Of a stretch of DNA of 64,000 bases, positions 6,694 through 15,651 are shown piece by piece (the stretch's first letter is position 1; each line of letters starts with the position of its first letter). The position numbers were made by a program, and so were the translations under genes. Where the stretch lies: NCBI GenBank assembly GCA_964425915.1, contig CAYROO010000002.1, forward strand, positions 124,001 to 188,000, given 5' to 3'. This DNA is from Polycyclovorans sp964425915. GTDB lineage: Bacteria; Pseudomonadota; Gammaproteobacteria; Nevskiales; Nevskiaceae. A model generated the notes under the pieces. That model worked only from the letters and a program-made list of their open reading frames with translations. It searched no databases and was not told where the DNA came from.

Positions 6694-7722
6694 TCAGGCG
6701 GTCTGGTAACGGTTGGCGCGGCGGAAAGTCGCCGTGTCGTTGAAGCGCACCCCCATCTCGCGCATCACCTTGTGCGCCACCGGCGCCGTCCACTGGCGGA
6801 TGTAGAACGGCTCCTTCACCACAAAGTGATGAATGGCGTGGGTGGCACCGAAGTTGAAGCAGAACAGCTGGAACGGCAGCATCCAGCGCGGCGTCAGCAC
6901 CTGGGTCTGCTGCATCACGTTCTCGTCCTCGACATCGCCGTAGTAGTGCATCGACGAACTCACGAAGTGCAGACAGAACATGCGCAGCTGGTTGGGGGCC
7001 ACCCACACCACCGTGGCCAGGGTGATCCACGGCATGGCCGCCAGCGTGCTGGCGCTCCAGGCGATCTCGGTGCCCATCAGCGCGGCTACGCCGTTGCCCA
7101 GGTAGAAGCCGAGGAAGCTGTACCAGATGGCCAGATGAATCCAGCCCATCGGGAAGTAGCCCAGGGGCGCGGCGAAGGCCAACAGCAGCTTGCGCTTGCG
7201 GGTGGGCATCATCGGCACGCGCAGCCACAGCGCCAGCAGCCAGTCGCTCATCATGATCAGCCGCTTCAGGCTGTAGGGCTGGCCGTTGGTGATGCCGCGC
7301 TCTTCGAGGTCCTTGTGGGTGCCGGAATGCTTGTGATGCTGGAAGTGCAGCTTGCGGCGGATCCAGGGGTTGATGGTGCCGGGACGCGTCAGCCAGCACA
7401 GCGCCATCATCAGGTGATGCGCCAGCTTGTTCTTGCGGAAGTACATCCAGTGGATCAGGTCATGCTCCAGCTCGTGGATGAAGCTGGCAAAGATGGCCGT
7501 CACCGGCACACAGACCCACCAGGGGATGGCGCCCATCCAGTACAGCCAGCCGCTGCCCGCCATGCCCGCGATGGATGCGGCCATGATCAGGGCCCCCAGC
7601 AAGTCCTGCCGCTTCAGCCAGGGATGCACCTCGCGCAGTCGCTGGCCCTCGGCCAGCACCACCTGTTTGATGCGGGCGGTCTTGTCGGCATCCGAGAGCA
7701 CCTGGGGCGCGGCCTGGGTCAT
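6694..7722 (-). CDS. Membrane fatty-acid desaturase
   Basis: A 342-residue integral-membrane di-iron desaturase. All three histidine clusters are present: H83ELEHDLIH91, a second HFQHHKH at about 126-132, and HAIHH at about residue 295. Hydrophobic helices surround them (residues 43-65, 68-82, about 185-230). This family inserts double bonds into acyl chains or acts on related hydrocarbons. The long loop between clusters two and three resembles membrane-bound desaturases/hydroxylases rather than the acyl-ACP type. A divergent AraC regulator starts 94 bp away and could control it. Substrate and regiochemistry cannot be read from the sequence. Confidence 0.9.
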   Translation of the reverse strand: MTQAAPQVLSDADKTARIKQVVLAEGQRLREVHPWLKRQDLLGALIMAASIAGMAGSGWLYWMGAIPWWVCVPVTAIFASFIHELEHDLIHWMYFRKNKLAHHLMMALCWLTRPGTINPWIRRKLHFQHHKHSGTHKDLEERGITNGQPYSLKRLIMMSDWLLALWLRVPMMPTRKRKLLLAFAAPLGYFPMGWIHLAIWYSFLGFYLGNGVAALMGTEIAWSASTLAAMPWITLATVVWVAPNQLRMFCLHFVSSSMHYYGDVEDENVMQQTQVLTPRWMLPFQLFCFNFGATHAIHHFVVKEPFYIRQWTAPVAHKVMREMGVRFNDTATFRRANRYQTA

Positions 7723-7816
7723 GTTGCAACTCCGGTATCGTTAGTGGCGATAGCATCTTCCGAATGGCCCCTCGCTGCATGACCCTGCCCGCCAATCACT
7801 TGACCGTCGCCGCCAG

Positions 7817-8812
7817 ATGAGCGCCTCCACCCTCACCAGCTGGGCCCGTGCCGTGCGCCGCGCGCTGGAGGACGCCGGCTGCGATGCCGATGCGCTGTTC
7901 CGTCAGGCCGGGCTGGATCCGGCATGGCTGCAGGACCCGCAGGCGCGCTACCCCATCGTGCGCTCCACGCAGCTGTGGCAGCTGGCCGTTGCGGCCACCG
8001 GCAACCCCGCCTTCGGACTGGCCGCCGCCAAACGGGCACCGGTGACCAGCTTCCATGCGCTGGGCTTTGCGGTGATGGCCAGCAATAGCCTGCGCGATGC
8101 CTTCGAGCGCTGCGCCCGCTACCTTGCCGTAGTGTCGGATGCCGCCGCGCTGCGGCTGGAGGACCGCGGCACCACCACCGCCGTGATGATCGAACCCCGC
8201 GACGGCGACGCCGCCCCGGCGCCGGAAGCGCTGGATGCCTTCGCCGCCGTCTTCGTCTTTATGTGCCGCGCCCGCCTGGGTCGACGCTTTGCCCCGCTGG
8301 CGGTGGCGCTGCAGCGTCCGGCACCCGTGGACGACAGTGCCTGGCAACAGTGCTTTCGCTGCCCGGTGCAGTTCGGCCAGCCCGGCAATCACCTGCTGAT
8401 CGAACGCGCCACCCTGGACCAACCCCTGGACAGCGCCAGCCCGGAGCTGGCCGCCCACAACGAGGCGGTGGTGCAGCGTCTGCTGGAGACCCGGCAGAAA
8501 GGGGACCTGGTCAGCCGTGTGCGCACCCTGCTGATTGAGCGGCTGCCGCACGGCGACCCCGGCGAGGCCGCCATCGCCACCGCCCTGCACCTGTCCAGCC
8601 GCAGCCTGCACCGCAAACTGACTGAACAGGGCACCGGCTACGCCGCGCTGCTACGTGACACCCGCGAATCCCTAGCCCGCCAGTACCTGCAGGACGGCCG
8701 CCATTCGGTCAGCGAAATCGCCTACCTGCTGGGCTTTGCCGATGCCAGCAGCTTCACCCGGGCGTTCAAGCGGTGGACCGGGGTTGCGCCGGCGCGGGTG
8801 CGCGGCCGCTAG
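7817..8812 (+). CDS. AraC-family regulator with arabinose-binding-like N-domain
   Basis: A 331-residue transcription factor. Residues about 20-205 form the PF12625-type effector domain seen in OruR/ArgR-like AraC proteins (FGLAAAKRAPVTSFHALGFAVMAS). The carboxyl 100 residues carry two helix-turn-helix units: IATALHLSSRSLHRKLTEQGTGY and VSEIAYLLGFADASSFTRAFKRWTG, the second being the canonical AraC signature. It is divergent from the desaturase gene, so that gene is a natural target. The 94-bp gap contains a small TATCG-N7-CGATA inverted repeat at 7736-7752. The effector is unknown, but close relatives often sense lipids or alcohols. Confidence 0.9.
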   Translation: MSASTLTSWARAVRRALEDAGCDADALFRQAGLDPAWLQDPQARYPIVRSTQLWQLAVAATGNPAFGLAAAKRAPVTSFHALGFAVMASNSLRDAFERCARYLAVVSDAAALRLEDRGTTTAVMIEPRDGDAAPAPEALDAFAAVFVFMCRARLGRRFAPLAVALQRPAPVDDSAWQQCFRCPVQFGQPGNHLLIERATLDQPLDSASPELAAHNEAVVQRLLETRQKGDLVSRVRTLLIERLPHGDPGEAAIATALHLSSRSLHRKLTEQGTGYAALLRDTRESLARQYLQDGRHSVSEIAYLLGFADASSFTRAFKRWTGVAPARVRGR

Positions 8813-9300
8813 GGCGACGCAGACATCAAGCTGCCAATCGGTGTCACATCCGCCTTGGCCGCAGCGCCGCGCGGCGGCTTGCGGATGAACTGTGTGCGAG
8901 CAATCTCGTTGTCCTTCTTCAATTGTCGCATCAGCTTTTCGCAGTCCTTGCGCTTGGCCTCGCACAGGCCATCCATGTCGATCTGCATGGCGTAGCCGCG
9001 GCCAGTGACGGTACGCCTGACCACGGTGGGATAAGCCGGGTGGTCTTCTGGCAGGAAGGACCACAGCACGTTCTTGGCCGTGTCCTCGATCTCGGTCCAG
9101 CCCTTATGGTTGGTGCGGATCTGGGCGCCCTTGCGCTGGGACAGGGCCTGAAAGGCCGCTTTCACCGAAGGGTAGCCCACCGAGGTGGCAGGGCCGATGT
9201 GCATCTCGATGCTGGACTGCTCGTAGTCCGCCAGGGCCAGGCCCGGCAGGCTGATCACCACAATCGCCGCGAGGGCGCGCTGGGGTTTGAAGGGGCGCAT
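8809..9300 (-). CDS. Secreted protein of unknown function
   Basis: A 163-residue protein with a clear Sec signal peptide (RALAAIVVISLPGLALA, cleavage after about residue 24). The mature part has no domain I recognise. It is charged and mixed, with a repeated Tyr-rich start (DYEQSSIEMHIGPATSVGYP) and a Lys-rich helix near residues 120-140 (CEAKRKDCEKLMRQLKKDNE). Two cysteines in that helix region could form a disulfide. The start at 9300 is the only ATG that gives a signal peptide. Its 3' end overlaps the convergent AraC gene by four bases. Confidence 0.7.
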   Translation of the reverse strand: MRPFKPQRALAAIVVISLPGLALADYEQSSIEMHIGPATSVGYPSVKAAFQALSQRKGAQIRTNHKGWTEIEDTAKNVLWSFLPEDHPAYPTVVRRTVTGRGYAMQIDMDGLCEAKRKDCEKLMRQLKKDNEIARTQFIRKPPRGAAAKADVTPIGSLMSASP

Positions 9301-9536
9301 GACAACCTCCAGAGGGTTGGCGTCGACGGTGGCGCCTTTTTGTGCGTCTACTGAGTAAGACGCATGAGCGTGGCGAATCCGCACCTGCGACGTCGGAACC
9401 CGCGGCCGCAGGGTCTGTGCCCGCGCCACGAGGGTGGTGACGGCACAATGATCCATCACCCGGTTGCGGGAGCAGCCGCTGGCACGTCATGATCACCCCG
9501 CACGCAGCCGCGTGTTTTCGCCTTGTGGGGTCGTGC

Positions 9537-9950
9537 ATGCTGCACGTCGCGCATTACGTGGGCACCAGCGCCATTGCGGGTGTGGGTTTGTTTGCCGGGG
9601 AAGACATCGCCGAGGGGCAGTGCCTCTACAGTTGCGACCCGCGCACCCTGATCATTCTCGATGAGGCCCAATTGGCGCTGATGCCGGCCGCGGTGCGCGA
9701 CAGTTGGCTGCGCTACTGCTACCGCGGACGCGGGCCGCATCGCTTGCAGGGGGCCTACTACTACTGCAGCGACGACGCCCGTTTCTTCAACCATGCCGAC
9801 ACCCCCAACTGCCGCTGGGTGCCATCGCAGGAGATTTACGTGGCCGACCGCTTCATTGCCGCCGGCACCGAACTGACCTGCAATTACTTCGACTTCTGCG
9901 AGCCGGAGGACGTGCCGTACCTGCGGCCGCCGGTGGCGGTCAGCGGCTAG
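9537..9950 (+). CDS. SET-domain protein (putative lysine methyltransferase)
   Basis: A 137-residue stand-alone SET domain. The family's opening is visible as MLHVAHYVGTSAIAGVGLFAGEDI (S-x-I-x-GxGLFA), and the knot motifs follow: DDARFFNHADTPNC (the NHxxxPN block) and GTELTCNYFDFCE (the ELTxxY block). In SET enzymes these bind S-adenosylmethionine and the lysine channel. The ATG at 9537 is preferred because homologues begin at this methionine. An upstream in-frame ATG at 9489 would add 16 residues without family similarity. The substrate in bacteria is generally unknown. It is convergent with a small membrane-protein gene, overlapping it by 11 bp. Confidence 0.85.
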   Translation: MLHVAHYVGTSAIAGVGLFAGEDIAEGQCLYSCDPRTLIILDEAQLALMPAAVRDSWLRYCYRGRGPHRLQGAYYYCSDDARFFNHADTPNCRWVPSQEIYVADRFIAAGTELTCNYFDFCEPEDVPYLRPPVAVSG

Positions 9951-10317
9951 GTGACCGCCAGGCCATCAGCAGGTACAGCAGGCCACACAGGCCGGCGCCC
10001 CAGATCAGGCCGTTGGAGTCCCACCCGCTGAAGTGGTACAGGGCGTGATCGCTGAGCCGCCAGTGCAGGCCCACGTGGATCACCGAGAACGCTGCCAAGG
10101 CCAGCCGCGCGCGTTCGCGCCACGGCTCCGGCGCCTGGAAGAAAGCCCACAGCAGGCCGGCAAACAAGGGGACATGGGCCCACACGAAACCAACCGACGC
10201 CGTCGCCTCGGGCATGGCGCGCAGTACATAGAGCAGCTGCCATTCCGCGTTGAGCGCAGCGTCAATCTCGTGGGTGGCGATGAAGCTGAAGGCGAGCAGG
10301 AACAGGAGGTTCTTCAT
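9940..10317 (-). CDS. Small membrane protein, DUF6713-like
   Basis: A 125-residue protein with four predicted membrane helices at about residues 3-20, 38-60, 68-88 and 100-120. Conserved-looking features are ATHEIDAALNAEWQLL just after the first helix and HVPLFAGLLWAF in the second. I associate this pattern with DUF6713, but that name is from memory and needs a profile search. The ATG at 10317 is chosen because it begins directly before the first helix. A TTG at 10377 would add 20 unrelated residues. No function is known. Confidence 0.65.
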   Translation of the reverse strand: MKNLLFLLAFSFIATHEIDAALNAEWQLLYVLRAMPEATASVGFVWAHVPLFAGLLWAFFQAPEPWRERARLALAAFSVIHVGLHWRLSDHALYHFSGWDSNGLIWGAGLCGLLYLLMAWRSPSR

Positions 10318-10384
10318 GGGGCGGGCCTGTGCGGGTGCGGACGGCAGCATCATGCCGGGGCCCATGAGGCGCGCCAATAACCTC

Positions 10385-10873
10385 TCAGGTCATGAGGCCG
10401 GGGTGAGCTCCGAGATAGCGCTGGATCGCCTGGAAGTCTCCACACATCGCATCCGTGAAACGACCGGCCTCGGTCAGCGCGGCGGCCATGAGCGCTGGAT
10501 CATCGAAGTATTCGTGCACCAGGCGGTTTCGCAGCAGCCGCATCTTCAGCCAGTCGTCAGCGGAGGCAATCAGGTGCAAACGCTCCATTCGCGCCAGATT
10601 ATCGATCGCAGCAGCCGGCTGCTCGCCCACGGCCGTGATCAATGTCGGGATGAGCTTGTCGACCACCGTGTCCTGCATGCGGGCAAACTTGGCGCCGAAC
10701 GACTCGAGACGGTCGATACCCTCCGGGCTTCCGAGAATCTGCGCCATGCGTTCGGCATCAACCCGTAGGTCTTCTCCCAACAGCCTTGATCGTACCGCCA
10801 GCAGGTGTGCCGCCTCGCGATCCACCAGCATCAGCAACTGGCCAAGCCGCTCCGGGGCCCAAGCGGGGCTCAT
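10385..10873 (-). CDS. HEPN-domain toxin (HepT-like ribonuclease)
   Basis: A 162-residue all-helical HEPN protein. The catalytic signature is intact: R115-NRLV-H120-E-Y122, that is Rx4HxY, followed by FDDP. In this class the R and H form the ribonuclease site and the tyrosine is AMPylated by the partner. It overlaps the upstream nucleotidyltransferase gene by the four bases of ATGA, the order antitoxin-toxin. It is longer and quite different in sequence from the broken HepT remnant at 471-778, so the two modules were acquired separately. Likely an abortive-infection or stress toxin; this is inferred from the family. Confidence 0.88.
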   Translation of the reverse strand: MSPAWAPERLGQLLMLVDREAAHLLAVRSRLLGEDLRVDAERMAQILGSPEGIDRLESFGAKFARMQDTVVDKLIPTLITAVGEQPAAAIDNLARMERLHLIASADDWLKMRLLRNRLVHEYFDDPALMAAALTEAGRFTDAMCGDFQAIQRYLGAHPGLMT

Positions 10874-11178
10874 GACAGCGATACCCCGGTGGTGACCGCA
10901 TGACGGTCGACCGCCCGCATCGGTGCAGCGCGCGAGCGCACCACGATGTCGATCCGGCGTTCACCCAGGGCCCGCTGCAATCGGGCCGCCAATTCAAGCT
11001 CACGCGCCAAGAGATCGGCGGCATCACCCTCCGTCTCAATGTGGAGGTCGATGTCTCCGCCACGCGCGTGGTCGTCGATGCGCGAGCCAAACAGCCGAAG
11101 TGTCGCATCGACGCCGAAAACTGCTGCAACGGCATCGCGAATGATTCGGCGCTGTTCTTCCGAAAGACGCATGCCCAA
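10870..11178 (-). CDS. MNT-type nucleotidyltransferase antitoxin
   Basis: A 102-residue minimal nucleotidyltransferase. The core motif LFGSRIDDHARGGDIDLHIE gives GSx9DxD with the two metal-binding aspartates, and a third acidic strand is RRIDIVVR near residue 77. It is shorter than the MntA at 58-474 and shares little beyond the motif. It is first in an ATGA-coupled pair with the HEPN gene. By family analogy it would silence the toxin by transferring AMP to Tyr122 of the partner. The transglutaminase gene ends 17 bp upstream on the same strand. Confidence 0.88.
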   Translation of the reverse strand: MGMRLSEEQRRIIRDAVAAVFGVDATLRLFGSRIDDHARGGDIDLHIETEGDAADLLARELELAARLQRALGERRIDIVVRSRAAPMRAVDRHAVTTGVSLS

Positions 11179-11195
11179 AGGGTATCACGCGGCCA

Positions 11196-14100
11196 TCACG
11201 TCACCGCCGCCCACCGCAGGTCCAGGGTGCAGGGGGATTCCGGGCGCGGCGGCAGGGTTACCGGTGTGAAGGCGCCGGGGGTGTGGCCGAAGGGCTGGAA
11301 GCGGGTGAGGCGGCGGGCTTCGGCTTCCAGTGCATTGACCGGGAAGTGCTCGTAATTGCGCCCCGCCGGATGCACCACGTGGTAGGTGCAGCCAGCCACG
11401 GCCTGGCCGGTCCAACGGTCGTACAAGTCGAACACCAGCGGGCTGTGCACGCCGATGGTCGGGTGTAGGCAGCTCGGTGGTTGCCAGGCGCGATAGCGCA
11501 CCCCGGCCACGTATTGGCCCGGCACGCCGGTGGCCCGCAACGGCAGCACATGCTGATTGCAGGTGACCTGGTAGCGCTCCGGCAAAAAGCCATCGACCCG
11601 CACTTCCAGTCGCTCCAGCGAGGAGTCCACATAGCGGGCCGTTCCGCCCGCACCCGGCTCTTCACCCAGGGTCGGCCAGGGTTCCAGCGCGTGCCGCAAC
11701 TGCAGGGTGGTGCTGCCCCAGTGCAGCTCGCCGTGCAAAGGAAAGCGGAACTCGAAATGGGGCCGGAACCAGTCGACCTCAACGGCATACCCGCCGCGCT
11801 GCAACTCGCCGACGACTTCGGTGAAATCGGCCCAGACATCGTGGCCGAGCATGAAGCGGTCATGCAGTTGCGCGCCCCAGTGAATCAGCGGCCGGGTGTA
11901 GGGCGTTTTCCAGAACATCGCCACCAGTGCCCGCACCAGCAACTGGGTGGCAAGGCTCATGCGCGGATGCGGTGGCATTTCGAAGCCGCGCAGTTCCACC
12001 AGGCCAAGCCGCCCGGTGGCGGACTCCGGCGCATAGAGCTTGTCGATACAGACTTCGGCGCGGTGCGTGTTGCCGGTGAGATCGGTGAGCAGGTGCCGCA
12101 GCACCCGGTCCACCCGCCAGGGCGGTGCGTCGGCGGTGTCTGGCGGCAACTGTCGCAGCGCCAGCTCCAGTTCGGCCAGCTGTCCGTCGCGCGCCTCGTC
12201 CACGCGCGGGTGCTGCGAGGTGGGGCCGATGAAGAGGCCGGAAAACAGGTAGCTGAGCGAAGGGTGGTGCTGCCAGAACCGCAGCAGGCTGGCGAGCACG
12301 TCGGGCCGCCGCAGGAACGGCGAGTCGTTCGGGGTTGGGCCGCCCAGCACGATGTGATTGCCGCCGCCGGTGCCAACCGCGCGCCCATCAATGAGGAACT
12401 TCTCGGTGACCAAGCGTGCCTGTCGCGCGTCTTCGTACAGCGCCAGGGTGCTGTCGCGCAGGCTCGGCCAGTCGGCACTGGGCTGCACGTTGACTTCGAT
12501 GACGCCGGGATCGGGGGTCAGCTTGAGGCTTTCCAATCGCGGGTCGGGCGGCGGCGGATAGCCTTCGATCCGCACGGGCAGGCCGGTTTCTGCCGCAGCA
12601 TCCTCGATGGCCGCCACCAAATCGAGGAAGTCCTCGGTGCGCTCCACCGGCGGCAGGAACACGTACAGCCATCCGCCGCGGGACTCCACGGCCATGGCGG
12701 TACGGACATTCCCCGCCTGCAGGTAGCGACCTTCCCGACGTGGCGCTGGCTGGTCGCGTTCATTCACGGTGCGCTGCGCCGACGGCGGCTGCGGCGCGTT
12801 CCCCTGCAGCTGCAGATAGGGCTGCCGGCGTGGGTCCGGCGTCGACAATAGGGGCGGCAACTGGGAGGGGTCAGCCGGGAAGAACCCGCTGCGATCAGCC
12901 GGGGCAAGCCACGGCAGGGTGTCCAGCGGCAGCCGCAGCCCCACCGGGGAATCACCGGGCATCAGAAACAGCTTGTTGCCGCTGCGGGTCAGCCAGCGCT
13001 CGCTGGCCCAGCGGGCAGCGGACTGCCAGCGCTGAACCGGCAGCACCACGCCCCGGGCCTTGCCCAGCCCCTGTTCGAAAACCTTCACGAGGTTGCCACG
13101 TTGTTGGGGATCCTCCAGCCGCGGATCGGTCGGGTCGATGTTGATGGGCAAGCGGCGCTCGCGCACCAGCGCCTGCAGCGGATCCTCGTAGGCTTCCACG
13201 ACATTGCGCGGATCCACCTCCAGACGCTCGGCGACACCACTGAGCAGTCGCTTGGCTGCGCGGATGTCCGGCGGTGTCAGCGGATCGGGTTCGTTGACCG
13301 GAGCCCGCCACAGCGGCTGGCCATCCTTGCGCCAGTACAAGGTCCAGGCCCAGCGCGGCAAGGGCTCGCCCGGATACCACTTGCCCTGCCCGTAGGTGAG
13401 CAGGCCCTCGGGGGCAATGCGGCGGCGCATGCGCAGGGCCAGGTGATAGGCCAGGCGCTCTTTCTCGGCACTGACCGCGGTGGTGTTCCACTCCGGTCCC
13501 TGCGGATCATCCAGTGACACGAAGGTGGGTTCGCCGCCCATGGTGAGGCGCGCATCGCCGGCCTGCAGCTCGGCATCCACCTGTTGGCCCAGCGTATCGA
13601 TGGCGGCCCACTGGTCTTCCGAATACGGCAGGGTCACCCGCGGCGTCTCGCGCACCCGGGTGACCGCCATGTGGTGGTCGAAGCTGACCTCGCAAAGTTC
13701 CATGGTGCCGGAGATGGGCGCGGCCGACTGGGGGGTAGGTGTGGCCGACAAGGGAATGTGTCCCTCGCCCGCGAACAGGCCCGAGGTGGGGTCCAGCCCC
13801 AGCCAGCCGGCTCCGGGGACGTACACCTCCACCCAGGCGTGCAGGTCGGTGAAGTCCACCTCGGTGCCGCTGGGACCGTCCAGGGACTTCACGTCAGGCG
13901 TCAACTGGATGAGGTAGCCGGACACGAAGCGGGCCGCCAGGCCAAAGCTGCGCATCACCTGCACCAGCAACCAGCTTGAATCGCGGCAGGAGCCGCTGCC
14001 CAGCGCCAGGGTTTCCTCCGGCGTCTGCACCCCTGGCTCCATGCGGATGAGGTAGCGCACGCGATCGCGCACCTGCTGGTTGAGCGAGACCAAGCGGTTC

Positions 14101-14525
14101 ACGGTGCCGGTTTCGCTGAGGTCCAACGCAGCGACGAAGCGCTCCAGCGCCGCGCTGCCGTCGTCAACAATGCGGTACGGCGCCAGCTCGCGCGCCAGGC
14201 TGTCGCCGTAGTCCCAGGGGAAGGTTTCCGCCTCGGGTGCCACGAAGAAGTCGAAGGGGTTCTGCACCGCCATGTCGGCAGTGAGATCGACGGTCACATC
14301 GAAGTGCGTGACGGGCTCCGGAAACACCACGCGGGCCTGCCAGTTTCCGAAGGGGTCCTGCTGCCAGTTCAGGAAATGCGGGTCCGGCTGAATGGCCAGA
14401 CGGTAGCCCAGCACCGGCGTGCGCACGTGGGGCGCCGGCCGCAGGCGAATGATCTGCGGCGACAGGCGTACCGGCCGATCATAGTGATAGCGGGTCTGGT
14501 GCAGCAGTTTGGCGTGCAACGGCAT
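11196..14525 (-). CDS. Large transglutaminase-like/DUF2126 protein
   Basis: A 1109-residue protein. Residues 1-90 are the bacterial transglutaminase amino domain (LLHQTRYHYDRPVRLSPQ). Residues about 150-250 are the cysteine-protease-fold core with C180 in GSGSCRDSSWLL, H229 in DLHAWVEVY and D245 in LDPTSG, a complete triad. From about residue 290 to the end is DUF2126, a very large domain with ATP-grasp/circularly-permuted-peptide-ligase-like character, seen in GMELTLDPDP-style stretches such as GVIEVNVQPSADWP and GGGNHIVLGG. Fusions of this kind are widespread, and their job (peptide-bond remodelling or ligation) is unproven. The ATG at 14525 fits homologues; an ATG at 14564 is possible. The gene runs divergent from an alpha/beta hydrolase. 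Confidence 0.88.
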   Translation of the reverse strand: MPLHAKLLHQTRYHYDRPVRLSPQIIRLRPAPHVRTPVLGYRLAIQPDPHFLNWQQDPFGNWQARVVFPEPVTHFDVTVDLTADMAVQNPFDFFVAPEAETFPWDYGDSLARELAPYRIVDDGSAALERFVAALDLSETGTVNRLVSLNQQVRDRVRYLIRMEPGVQTPEETLALGSGSCRDSSWLLVQVMRSFGLAARFVSGYLIQLTPDVKSLDGPSGTEVDFTDLHAWVEVYVPGAGWLGLDPTSGLFAGEGHIPLSATPTPQSAAPISGTMELCEVSFDHHMAVTRVRETPRVTLPYSEDQWAAIDTLGQQVDAELQAGDARLTMGGEPTFVSLDDPQGPEWNTTAVSAEKERLAYHLALRMRRRIAPEGLLTYGQGKWYPGEPLPRWAWTLYWRKDGQPLWRAPVNEPDPLTPPDIRAAKRLLSGVAERLEVDPRNVVEAYEDPLQALVRERRLPINIDPTDPRLEDPQQRGNLVKVFEQGLGKARGVVLPVQRWQSAARWASERWLTRSGNKLFLMPGDSPVGLRLPLDTLPWLAPADRSGFFPADPSQLPPLLSTPDPRRQPYLQLQGNAPQPPSAQRTVNERDQPAPRREGRYLQAGNVRTAMAVESRGGWLYVFLPPVERTEDFLDLVAAIEDAAAETGLPVRIEGYPPPPDPRLESLKLTPDPGVIEVNVQPSADWPSLRDSTLALYEDARQARLVTEKFLIDGRAVGTGGGNHIVLGGPTPNDSPFLRRPDVLASLLRFWQHHPSLSYLFSGLFIGPTSQHPRVDEARDGQLAELELALRQLPPDTADAPPWRVDRVLRHLLTDLTGNTHRAEVCIDKLYAPESATGRLGLVELRGFEMPPHPRMSLATQLLVRALVAMFWKTPYTRPLIHWGAQLHDRFMLGHDVWADFTEVVGELQRGGYAVEVDWFRPHFEFRFPLHGELHWGSTTLQLRHALEPWPTLGEEPGAGGTARYVDSSLERLEVRVDGFLPERYQVTCNQHVLPLRATGVPGQYVAGVRYRAWQPPSCLHPTIGVHSPLVFDLYDRWTGQAVAGCTYHVVHPAGRNYEHFPVNALEAEARRLTRFQPFGHTPGAFTPVTLPPRPESPCTLDLRWAAVT

Positions 14526-14622
14526 GGTCGGTGACCGAGTGGCGGGCTGACGGGGAAGCAGCATTCACGTGGCAAATCCGATGCCAGTCCCGCCATACTG
14601 CGGCAAAAACCGGTTACCCGAC

Positions 14623-15534
14623 ATGATTGCCGCTCCACCATCCCAGTCCCGCCACCTGCGCCTGCGAGGGCTGCGGCACCATCTGCGTTGCTGGGGAGAC
14701 CCGTCGCGGCGGTGGCTGCTGCTGGGCACCGGCTGGCTGGATTGCTCCGCCACCTTCGGGCCGATGGTGGCGCACCTGTTGCCGGACCACTACGTCATCG
14801 CCCCCGACTGGCGGGGATTGGGTCACAGTGAATGGCCGGCGGATGGCTACTGGTTCCCGGATTACCTGGCCGACCTCGATGCCTTGCTGGCCGCGCTGGC
14901 GGCACCGGGGCCGATTGACCTGGTTGGACACAGCATGGGGGCGCAGGTGCTGTCGCTATACGCCGGTCTGCGCCCCCAGCGGGTGCGGCGTCTGGCCCTG
15001 CTCGATGGCCTGATGCTGCCGGACCGCCCGGCCAGCCAGGCCCCGGAGAAACTGCTGCGCTGGATGGACCAGGTATCGCGGACCCGCCCGCCTCGGGTGT
15101 ACGCCAGTTTCGATGAACTGGCACAGCGCGTGCGCAAGCAGCATCCGCAGCTCAGCGATGACTGGGCGCAGTTCATCGCCCGCGGCTGGGGGGCGGAGGA
15201 CGGCAACGGCCGGGTGCACCTGCTGGCGGACCCCAAGCACCACCTGAGCATGCCGGTGCCCTACCGCGTGGCGGAAAGCGAAGCCGTGTGGTCGCGCATC
15301 ACCGCGCCGGTCCTGTTCGTCGATGCCGGACGCTCCATCTTCCGCAGCGGCCTGCCGGAATCCGAGCACCTGCGCCGCCGCGCCGCCTTTGCCGACCAAC
15401 GGACGGTGGTGATCGAGGATGCCGGTCACATGCTGCACTGGGACGCACCGGAGGCCACCGCCGGGGCCGTGAAGGCGTTTCTAGGGGGTGCCGGCAGCAC
15501 CCGAGAATCGGGAATCGGGAATCGGGAATCGTAA
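14623..15534 (+). CDS. Alpha/beta hydrolase
   Basis: A 303-residue alpha/beta hydrolase. The nucleophile elbow is GHSMGAQ, a DWRGLGHSEWP loop precedes it, an acidic residue follows in LFVDAGRS, and the base is in EDAGHMLHWDAP. This gives a full Ser-Asp-His triad. No signal peptide is seen, so it acts in the cytoplasm, perhaps on esters. The ATG at 14623 is preferred over the GTG at 14569, which overlaps the divergent gene's leader. The last nine residues (ESGIGNRES) are encoded by a heptanucleotide array and do not belong to the fold; the normal stop was probably close to FLGGAG. Confidence 0.85.
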   Translation: MIAAPPSQSRHLRLRGLRHHLRCWGDPSRRWLLLGTGWLDCSATFGPMVAHLLPDHYVIAPDWRGLGHSEWPADGYWFPDYLADLDALLAALAAPGPIDLVGHSMGAQVLSLYAGLRPQRVRRLALLDGLMLPDRPASQAPEKLLRWMDQVSRTRPPRVYASFDELAQRVRKQHPQLSDDWAQFIARGWGAEDGNGRVHLLADPKHHLSMPVPYRVAESEAVWSRITAPVLFVDAGRSIFRSGLPESEHLRRRAAFADQRTVVIEDAGHMLHWDAPEATAGAVKAFLGGAGSTRESGIGNRES

Positions 15535-15611
15535 CGACAACAGCTATGCCGTTGCGGGTTGCTTTTGCTTTTGCTTCTAACGATTCCCGATTCCCGATTC
15601 CCCATTCCCAG
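15505..15611. repeat. Inverted heptanucleotide arrays (GAATCGG / CCGATTC)
   Basis: Array one (15505-15531) is GAATCGG three times plus a partial unit. Array two (about 15581-15606, fading to 15611) is the complementary CCGATTC type. They face each other across about 49 bp and can form a long hairpin. Array one provides the end of the hydrolase frame, including its stop in the adjacent bases. The second array lies about 40 bp before the SDR-like start. Confidence 0.9.
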
Positions 15612-15651
15612 CGCGTCTGCGCTCACCCATTACCGCCTCTACAATGCTCGT

